Of a stretch of DNA of 8,322 nt, positions 1-4,889 are shown piece by piece; position 1 is the first letter of the stretch; every line of letters starts with the position of its first letter. The notes under the pieces were generated by a model. That model saw nothing but the letters and a program-made list of their open reading frames with translations. It was not told where the DNA came from and did no database searches. Source of the stretch: Methylocystis sp. Lineage in GTDB: Bacteria > Pseudomonadota > Alphaproteobacteria > Rhizobiales > Beijerinckiaceae. Where the stretch lies: NCBI GenBank assembly GCA_023253795.1, contig JALRFG010000082.1, positions 1 to 8,322 on the forward strand. Reading direction: 5' to 3'. The translations under genes were made by a program, and so were the position numbers.

Positions 1-220
1 CGACATCAACCCCATCCAAAACCCCTACCGCGAAGGCGACCTCACCGCGCCAGAGGCGGGCAAGCCATATGATCGCCCCGAAGAACGCCAGTACAATATT
101 GTCGGCATGGTCCATGAAGGCGATAACGTCATCCGTACATTTGCGCGGCAGGGCTGGTCATGGGGCGGGAGATGGAAGCATACGGTTGATTATCAGCATT
201 TTTTCTATAATGGCCATTAG
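1..220 (+). CDS. M15-family peptidoglycan peptidase, C-terminal part (5' partial)
   Basis: This is the last 72 codons of a gene that begins before the window; the frame starts at base 2 and ends at TAG 218-220. The visible protein begins DINPIQNPY and ends with GWSWGGRWKHTVDYQHFF. In the M15 D-Ala-D-Ala carboxypeptidase / L-Ala-D-Glu endopeptidase group (Peptidase_M15_4 type), the first Asp of such a DINPxQNPY stretch is a zinc ligand, and the His of the final DYxHF is another; both are present. The family cuts peptide cross-links or stems of cell-wall peptidoglycan outside the cytoplasm. The N-terminal half, including any signal peptide and the other zinc ligand, lies outside the window. The gene converges with the DUF4239 gene, with only 29 bases between the two stops and no clear terminator. 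Family assignment is from recalled motifs, not a search. Confidence 0.72.
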   Translation, partial: DINPIQNPYREGDLTAPEAGKPYDRPEERQYNIVGMVHEGDNVIRTFARQGWSWGGRWKHTVDYQHFFYNGH

Positions 221-249
221 GATAATCTTTCCCGCAAACGCTCGCACGT

Positions 250-1134
250 TCACTTTTTAATCGCTTTGCGCTTTTCCATTTGCGGGTCTTTCTCATTCCT
301 TTGTTCCGCAGGCGCGCAAGCCGTCGGCTTTGGCTCCGCCTTTGACGTCATTCGAGCAGACCACTTCGCAAAACTATCCACCATCTTGAAAGGCTCACTG
401 GAAATCTTCAGATCTCCCGAAAAGGGCGAGCCAAAGAGAAATGTGAGATAAAGGCTCATCAAAATTGTCAGCGCCATAGAAATGCGCATGAACAGATGTA
501 TGGCGTGGCTTTCGATCGTGAAGAAGAAAGTCAGGACGATCGTGATGATCCCGCCTGCAACTAAAATGATCCATTCAACTGTCGGCTCGCCAAAATTTGT
601 CGCCTTGGTTCGCTCTCGTCTTGCGATCAGAAGATCGGAGACGTCCGACAGCAAAATGGGAAACATCGCCTTCTGGTTCTCTGTGACAGGCTCTATGCCT
701 TTAACCGTTTGAAGGATTTCCAGCGCAATATCTCTGGCCTTTTCGTCTGGACGCCCCCTTCTCTCCATCATCGGAAATTCGACATCGATGATCTCATCCG
801 CATAATCCGTAACGGTTTTCTCCAAACGCACCCTCTGCTCCGGAAATCTTTCAGCTGACGAGTAAATTCGGATCAACGCTGTCATTTCTCGATCAACGGC
901 GTTCTGCGCCTCTTGAAACTTTGTCATGGCGTCCACCACGATAAGCCCCAGCAAGACTGCGTAAAATGTGCCAACCATTGAAAGATAATAGCTGCCCACC
1001 TCATGACATTTGGCGATGGTCTCAGCGCCCAGACGCTTTTTCAATAAGGATTGAAGATATAAAATAATTCCTATCGCGATAAAAATAACCGGAATGCCAA
1101 CGCTATAATAGTCGAGATACAAATTCTCGGGCAT
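250..1134 (-). CDS. DUF4239-family integral membrane protein
   Basis: A 294-residue protein with four hydrophobic segments at about residues 11-30, 48-68, 186-206 and 213-236. The two hairpins are separated by a charged, helical region of about 115 residues. The GTFYAVLLGLIVVDA stretch in the second segment and the late GSPFSG-DLKISSEPF signature match the DUF4239 (bestrophin-like domain) family as I recall it. The molecular function of that family is not established; transport or channel activity would be a guess. The C-terminal 35 residues are hydrophilic, low in conservation character and end in a basic KRKAIKK tail. The ATG at 1134 is supported by an AGAGG ribosome site (1141-1145) six bases upstream. 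It is a single gene, convergent with the M15 peptidase, and its base composition is lower in GC than the right half of the window, suggesting an accessory gene. Confidence 0.85.
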   Translation of the reverse strand: MPENLYLDYYSVGIPVIFIAIGIILYLQSLLKKRLGAETIAKCHEVGSYYLSMVGTFYAVLLGLIVVDAMTKFQEAQNAVDREMTALIRIYSSAERFPEQRVRLEKTVTDYADEIIDVEFPMMERRGRPDEKARDIALEILQTVKGIEPVTENQKAMFPILLSDVSDLLIARRERTKATNFGEPTVEWIILVAGGIITIVLTFFFTIESHAIHLFMRISMALTILMSLYLTFLFGSPFSGDLKISSEPFKMVDSFAKWSARMTSKAEPKPTACAPAEQRNEKDPQMEKRKAIKK

Positions 1135-1140
1135 TACGCA

Positions 1141-1145
1141 CCTCT
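1141..1145 (-). promoter_or_regulatory. Ribosome binding site of the DUF4239 gene
   Basis: The minus strand reads AGAGG six bases before the ATG at 1134. This fixes the start, since no upstream in-frame ATG is better placed. Confidence 0.6.
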
Positions 1146-1161
1146 GACTCAGAGAAAAGTG

Positions 1162-1200
1162 GAATTGCGTGATCTAGACGCAATGATAAATCGAATTGCG
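1162..1200. repeat. Three ATTGCG half-sites (possible operator) upstream of the DUF4239 gene
   Basis: GAATTGCG occurs at 1162-1169 and again at 1193-1200, 31 bases apart, which is close to three helical turns. Between them, in opposite orientation, is ACGCAAT (1178-1184). ATTGCGT-N7-ACGCAAT (1164-1184) is a perfect 7-base inverted repeat, and CGCAAT-N10-ATTGCG (1179-1200) a second one. The cluster lies 28-66 bases upstream of the DUF4239 start codon, where a regulator could act. No known regulator consensus is recognised, and the motif is short enough to arise by chance. Confidence 0.3.
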
Positions 1201-1364
1201 CCCCAAACATAGATCAGCGGCAACCAACGAAAGCGCTGAAATCACCAAATTGGCGAGACTGCGCGAAAGACGTTAGACCTGCTACTCTCACCAGAAAAAG
1301 AAGAGGCTGCCCGCTCCCGATTAACCGCGACGCCAGTCTTTAAAATAAATGAAACAATAATTTT
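1201..1364. other. Intergenic spacer, no gene seen
   Basis: The AT-rich spacer between the DUF4239 gene and the polyhistidine gene terminator (total gap 1135-1418). I see no open reading frame with a ribosome site, no tRNA-like TPsiC arm and no convincing promoter hexamers. Confidence 0.5.
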
Positions 1365-1406
1365 AAAAAGGATTTCAAAAGCGCGGCGGGGAATATCCCC
1401 GCCGCG
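1365..1406 (-). terminator. Rho-independent terminator of the polyhistidine gene
   Basis: An 11-base-pair perfect stem (1382-1392 paired with 1396-1406, all but the apical pair G/C) with a three-base loop. On the minus strand it is followed by C then TTTT (1377-1380) and a second T5 run (1365-1369). It starts 12 bases after the stop codon of the histidine-rich gene. The first T run is short, but stem strength and placement make it a good terminator. Confidence 0.8.
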
Positions 1407-1418
1407 TGCGTCATCACA

Positions 1419-1700
1419 TTAGTGATGATGACGATGGTGATGATGGTGGTGGTGGTGGTGATGATGATGGTGGTGACCTGTCGCGACAGGAGCAGCCGGC
1501 GCAGCGGCCGGCGTCGAGTTCTGGCCTGTCACGTGGTCGAGAACGCCCGTCACCGCTTGCCCCGCGCCCGTGGCGACGTGATTGACGCCACTGACGACAC
1601 CCGTCACAGCGCCTGCAACCGGATCCTGAGCCAGGGCGAATTGAGGCGCTACAAAAGCGGCCGCAACGCCGACAAGCGAGACGATGGCGATTTTCTTCAT
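1419..1700 (-). CDS. Exported polyhistidine-tailed protein of unknown function
   Basis: A 93-residue protein. Residues 1-24 form a classic Sec signal peptide (MKK, a hydrophobic core, then FALA before Gln25), so the mature product of about 69 residues should be periplasmic or secreted. Residues 25-60 contain loosely repeated VTGV-type units (AVTGVVSGV, AVTGVLDHVTG) with His40 and His56. An Ala/Pro-rich linker follows, and then the C-terminus: 14 consecutive His (76-89), Arg90 and three more His (91-93). A natural polyhistidine tail of this kind is expected to bind Ni, Zn, Cu or Co; a role in metal storage, buffering or delivery is inference. No enzyme domain is seen. The ATG at 1700 has a weak GAGAGA ribosome site. 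The gene is monocistronic with its own terminator, and is divergent from the four-cysteine exported protein. An artefact from an expression tag is unlikely because the tail is fused to a native exported protein and followed by a native terminator. Confidence 0.8.
   Translation of the reverse strand: MKKIAIVSLVGVAAAFVAPQFALAQDPVAGAVTGVVSGVNHVATGAGQAVTGVLDHVTGQNSTPAAAPAAPVATGHHHHHHHHHHHHHHRHHH
1422..1475 (-). repeat. CAY trinucleotide tract encoding the histidine tail
   Basis: Eighteen triplets, seventeen of them CAC or CAT (the exception CGT encodes Arg). The two His codons are mixed irregularly, giving an imperfect microsatellite that can still slip in whole-codon steps. Confidence 0.85.
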
Positions 1701-1873
1701 GACTGTCTCTCTGTTAATGTTCCAAAATGCATCGTGTGCGGCCCGAAATTAATACCGCCTGTCAGGAATGTCCACCAATGATATTGGCTTAAAAAGGTCG
1801 TAACGCACTCTAGCTGTTAACTTTTCGGGCGACGCGCACGGCTACGGCGATTCGCGGCATTGAGAGAATAATC
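1701..1873. promoter_or_regulatory. Divergent intergenic region with promoters inferred for both exported-protein genes
   Basis: This 173-base region separates the start codons of two divergently read genes, so it must hold their leaders and probably both promoters. I looked for sigma-70-like hexamers and for EcfG-type GGAAC/CGTT boxes and found no pair with convincing sequence and spacing; the placement is by context only. Confidence 0.4.
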
Positions 1874-2278
1874 ATGTTAGGCGACAATAAGATACGGCAG
1901 GCGTTAACTTTTACGAAGCTCCTCTGGCTCACCCTATTTGCCGGCGCAATCGCGATTGCGACACCAGTCAAAAGCGACGCCAAACCCTTTTCAGCCTTCC
2001 GCTGCGTGCTTCGGGAGGGTGGCGGAACAGCCGGCGCATTTAACTGGTGGTCCTATGACTACAGCGGCTATCGCTGGATTAGCTGCACAGTCGAGGCGCC
2101 GGAAGCCCGAATCGACGCCATCCGGCTCAACCGCGGCAACTGCAACATTCTTGACACCTGGTTTATCGATCGCAGCTTTACCGCTGGCCAGACGCTCGAC
2201 ATCAGCCACGCCTGCCTCAGCCCTGTCATGTTGGAAATTGACGCCAACGGCCGCACCTCCGTGATCCCGCTCAACTAA
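1874..2278 (+). CDS. Small exported four-cysteine protein of unknown function
   Basis: A 134-residue protein that I do not recognise. The N-terminus has basic residues followed by a hydrophobic stretch at about 16-30. A plausible signal-peptidase site follows SDA at residue 36, giving a mature protein of about 98 residues. The mature part is rich in aromatic residues (FNWWSYDYSGYRW at 56-68) and has four cysteines (44, 71, 90, 114), which could form two disulfides after export. It ends in a hydrophilic strand-like tail. The ATG at 1874 is supported by GAGAG at 1862-1866, seven bases upstream. It is read in the same direction as the glutamate-synthase-like gene, 31 bases from the ATG chosen for that gene, so the two may share a transcript. 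There is no evidence for enzymatic function; a small beta-rich periplasmic protein is a guess. Confidence 0.7.
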   Translation: MLGDNKIRQALTFTKLLWLTLFAGAIAIATPVKSDAKPFSAFRCVLREGGGTAGAFNWWSYDYSGYRWISCTVEAPEARIDAIRLNRGNCNILDTWFIDRSFTAGQTLDISHACLSPVMLEIDANGRTSVIPLN

Positions 2279-2309
2279 TCACATTCTCACATTGTCAGAA
2301 CCAACCATC

Positions 2310-3935
2310 ATGAATCCTTCGCTCTGGCGCTCATTTTTTTCATTACGCATGACGCCGCTGATCGGGAGTGTCGTCGTCGTTTTCGCGGTCTTGCTGATCA
2401 CAGGTGGGCACCCTGCAGGCAATTATTTGCCTGTTCTTGTCGTTTTCTCTGCGCTTGCGCTTTTAGGCTTCTACGATCTGATCCAGACAGAACATTCGGT
2501 GCTGCGCAATTATCCCATCACGGCGCATTTACGGTTTCTGCTGGAGGATATTCGCCCGGAAGTCAGACAATATTTTCTCGAAGATGAAACGCAGGGCTAT
2601 CCCTTCAGCCGCAACAAACGCGCGGTGATCTATCAACGCGCCAAACAAAATCTCGATAAGCGCCCCTTTGGCACACAGCTTGATGTTTATGAAGAAGGTT
2701 TTGAATGGCTTAGCCATTCCATCGCGCCTTTAACGGTTAACTCTCATGATTTTCGGGTTCGCGTTGGCGGTCCCGCCTGTCGTCAGCCTTACGACGCCTC
2801 CTTGTTCAACATCTCCGCCATGAGCTTTGGCGCCTTGAGCGCCAATGCGCTTCTGGCGCTGAACGCCGGCGCCAAAAGTGGCGGCTTCGCGCATAACACC
2901 GGCGAAGGCGGCCTCTCACCCTATCATCAGGTTCATGGCGGCGATCTGATCTGGGAGATCGGCTCCGGCTATTTTGGCTGTCGTACGCCTGACGGGCGTT
3001 TCGATCCAGGCAGCTTCGCGCATCAGGCGCGCGTCGATCAGGTCAAGATGATCGAGATCAAGCTCAGCCAGGGCGCCAAGCCCGGCCATGGCGGCTTACT
3101 GCCGGCGGCGAAAGTTTCCGCCGAGATTTCGCGTATTCGCGATATCCCCATGGGCGAGGATTGCGTCTCTCCTGCCGCCCATTCAGCGTTTTCGACCCCG
3201 ATCGAACTGCTACGCTTCATCGAAACTCTGCGCGATTTATCTGGCGGCAAACCCACAGGATTTAAACTCTGCATCGGCCATCCGCGCGAATTTCTCGCCA
3301 TCTGCAAGGCCATGCTTGAAACAGGAATCACGCCCGATTTCATTACCGTCGACGGCAAGGAAGGCGGCACCGGCTCGGCGCCGCTCGAGTTTATGGATCA
3401 CATCGGCATGCCGATGCGCGAGGGGCTTTCCTTTGTGCATCACGCACTCACCGGAATTGGCTTGCGCGATCAAATTCGCATCGCCGTTTCGGGCAAAATT
3501 GCGACCGGTTTCGATATCGCCCGCGCCTCAGCGCTGGGCGCCGACTGGTGTTACAGCGCGCGCGGCTTCATGTTCGCGCTCGGCTGCATCCAGTCGCTGA
3601 AATGCCATACTGACCGTTGTCCGACCGGCGTCGCCACCCAGGACGCCGCACGCGCGCGGGCGCTGGTTCCATCTCTAAAAGCCGAACGCGTGAAAAATTA
3701 TCATCATTCAACGATGACCGCTCTTGCTGAATTGATCGCCGCTGCAGGCGTGACGCATCCGCGTGATTTGCAGGCGCGGGATTTTTATTGGCGTGTTTCC
3801 GAAAATCAGATCATGACGCTGGATCAGCTTTATCCCCAGCCGGTCACTGGCGCCTTTCTCAATGGCGATGTCGATGATCGCCTGGCGCAGGCGTGGCGCG
3901 AGGCGCGCGCTGGCTCATTTCGCGCCGCCAACTAA
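2310..3935 (+). CDS. Membrane-anchored FMN-binding glutamate synthase family protein
   Basis: A 541-residue protein made of two N-terminal membrane segments (about residues 17-33 and 38-55), a linker, and a glutamate-synthase central/FMN-type TIM-barrel domain (about 145-500). Visible family motifs are KPGHGG (257-262), GKEGGTGSAP (349-358), SGKIATG (394-400) and a cysteine array Cys426-x5-Cys432-x4-Cys437 followed by PTGVAT. That cysteine spacing is the one that holds the 3Fe-4S cluster of GltB. The GltB N-terminal glutaminase domain and C-terminal GXGXG domain are absent, as in the stand-alone COG0069-type proteins. The cofactors are therefore predicted with fair confidence, but the reaction is not: glutamate synthesis would need an ammonia source and an electron donor from elsewhere. 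Start choice: an in-frame TTG at 2292 would add six residues (547 aa); the ATG at 2310 is preferred on codon type, but neither has a good ribosome site. The 3' end overlaps ogt by 21 bases on the other strand. Confidence 0.88.
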   Translation: MNPSLWRSFFSLRMTPLIGSVVVVFAVLLITGGHPAGNYLPVLVVFSALALLGFYDLIQTEHSVLRNYPITAHLRFLLEDIRPEVRQYFLEDETQGYPFSRNKRAVIYQRAKQNLDKRPFGTQLDVYEEGFEWLSHSIAPLTVNSHDFRVRVGGPACRQPYDASLFNISAMSFGALSANALLALNAGAKSGGFAHNTGEGGLSPYHQVHGGDLIWEIGSGYFGCRTPDGRFDPGSFAHQARVDQVKMIEIKLSQGAKPGHGGLLPAAKVSAEISRIRDIPMGEDCVSPAAHSAFSTPIELLRFIETLRDLSGGKPTGFKLCIGHPREFLAICKAMLETGITPDFITVDGKEGGTGSAPLEFMDHIGMPMREGLSFVHHALTGIGLRDQIRIAVSGKIATGFDIARASALGADWCYSARGFMFALGCIQSLKCHTDRCPTGVATQDAARARALVPSLKAERVKNYHHSTMTALAELIAAAGVTHPRDLQARDFYWRVSENQIMTLDQLYPQPVTGAFLNGDVDDRLAQAWREARAGSFRAAN

Positions 3936-4466
3936 AACGCCTTCGCGCTCCAAAAGCGTCCGCTTGCGCGCAACGCCCCAACGGTAGCCCGAGAGGCCGC
4001 CGTCATGACGCACAACCCGGTGGCAGGGCACAAGCAGCGCCAACGGATTGGCGGCGCAGGCGCCCGCAACGGCGCGCACGGCGGCCGGCGCTCCCGCGCG
4101 ACGCGCCAGCTCCTTGTAACTAATGGTCGATCCGGCCGGAATCTCAAGCAGCGCCCGCCAGATCCGCTTCTGGAAATCCGTGCCGCGCAAATCGAGCGGC
4201 GGCGTTTTGGCGGTTTGCGCCTCCACCAGCGCCAGAACGCCTACCATCAGCGATTGGCTGGCTTTGGTCGGCGACGCAAGCGTCGCTTTGGGAAAGCGAC
4301 GTCGAAACTCGTCCTGCAATACAGCGCGATCATCGCCAAACAGAATGGCGCAGACGCCACACGCGCTTGTAGCGATCAGAACAAGGCCAACAGAAGAGTC
4401 GTGAATCTCGCAACACAACGTCTCGGATTCTGGAGGTGCAGACATCGCGTCCGTCGCCGGTTTCAT
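3915..4466 (-). CDS. ogt: Methylated-DNA--protein-cysteine methyltransferase (O6-alkylguanine-DNA alkyltransferase)
   Basis: A 183-residue suicide repair protein that transfers alkyl groups from O6-alkylguanine (and O4-alkylthymine) in DNA to its own cysteine. The C-terminal domain carries the PCHRVV active-site motif with Cys148, the preceding RAVAGACAANP helix-turn-helix/Asn region (Asn140) and the GYRWG loop (160-164). The N-terminal subdomain includes ACGVCAILFGDD. The pattern resembles the C-terminal half of E. coli Ada more than classical Ogt, but no Ada zinc-phosphotriester or AraC-type domain precedes it, so it should repair but not act as the Ada activator. Start choice: the longer reading from 4499 (194 aa) is rejected because ATG 4466 forms an ATGA overlap with the DUF779 stop and has GGAGG four bases upstream. 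It is the last gene of the aldB-DUF779-ogt operon and converges with, and overlaps by 21 bases, the glutamate-synthase-like gene. Confidence 0.93.
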   Translation of the reverse strand: MKPATDAMSAPPESETLCCEIHDSSVGLVLIATSACGVCAILFGDDRAVLQDEFRRRFPKATLASPTKASQSLMVGVLALVEAQTAKTPPLDLRGTDFQKRIWRALLEIPAGSTISYKELARRAGAPAAVRAVAGACAANPLALLVPCHRVVRHDGGLSGYRWGVARKRTLLEREGVLVGGAK

Positions 4467-4888
4467 GACGCCTCCGTCGTGATGTGTTCCGCAGAGCAAA
4501 ATTCTAGATGTTGCGGCGTCAACGAACTCTGAGACAACGCTGCGTTTTCGGCTTCCGAAAAAAGCCGGGAACGGGTCAGAAAACGCAGGCCACTGCCATT
4601 CTCAAGCGAAAACATGCCGCCCTGTCCCGCGACAACATCAATAATCAACTGCGTATGACGCCAATAGTCGAATTGGGCCGCGCCAATGTAAAAAGGCGCA
4701 CCGCCGATTTCACCCAGACAAACGTCATTATCGCCGACCAGAAATTCACCTTGCGGATAGCACATCGGCGACGAGCCATCGCAACATCCGCCGGATTGAT
4801 GAAAAAGAATAGCACCATGCGCGGTCCGCAGGCGCTCGATAAGTTCGAGCGCCGCAGGCGTGGCGACAACGCGCGCAGGTGATGTCAT
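4463..4888 (-). CDS. DUF779 domain protein, partner of aldehyde dehydrogenase
   Basis: A 141-residue, probably cytoplasmic protein (no signal peptide or membrane segment). The DUF779 signature is seen in the HQSGGCCDGSSPMC stretch (Cys35, Cys36, Cys43), the FYIGAAQFDYW block (66-76) and the GMFSLENGSGLRFLTRSR block (91-108). DUF779 proteins are commonly encoded next to AldB/ExaC-type aldehyde dehydrogenases; their biochemical role is not known to me. The clustered cysteines with conserved aromatic residues suggest a metal or thiol site, which is inference. The C-terminal tail beyond about residue 115 looks like a lineage-specific extension and carries Cys131. The start ATG at 4888 follows the aldB stop by one base and has no strong ribosome site, so it is probably translated by coupling to aldB. 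The stop overlaps the ogt start. Confidence 0.88.
   Translation of the reverse strand: MTSPARVVATPAALELIERLRTAHGAILFHQSGGCCDGSSPMCYPQGEFLVGDNDVCLGEIGGAPFYIGAAQFDYWRHTQLIIDVVAGQGGMFSLENGSGLRFLTRSRLFSEAENAALSQSSLTPQHLEFCSAEHITTEAS
4471..4475 (-). promoter_or_regulatory. Ribosome binding site that sets the ogt start
   Basis: GGAGG on the minus strand, four bases before ATG 4466 and inside the end of the DUF779 gene. It favours the 183-residue form of the alkyltransferase over the 194-residue form and fits translational coupling through the ATGA overlap. Confidence 0.75.
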
Positions 4889-4889
4889 C

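Noticed and set aside
237..250. AACG/CGTT inverted repeat between the M15 and DUF4239 stops
   Set aside because: Only four solid base pairs and no T run on either side, so it is not a credible terminator.
1142..1154. CTCTGA-C-TCAGAG palindrome covering the DUF4239 ribosome site
   Set aside because: The realistic hairpin has only about five base pairs with a three-base loop, too weak to claim translational control.
1419..1478. Possible vector-derived His-tag contamination
   Set aside because: The tail has an unusual length, mixed codons and an internal Arg, and is fused to a native exported protein with its own terminator, surrounded by ordinary chromosomal genes.
1422..1781. Plus-strand frame giving a Met/Val-rich N-terminus
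   Set aside because: It is the antisense reading of the CAY histidine tract; the minus-strand gene with signal peptide and terminator explains the region.
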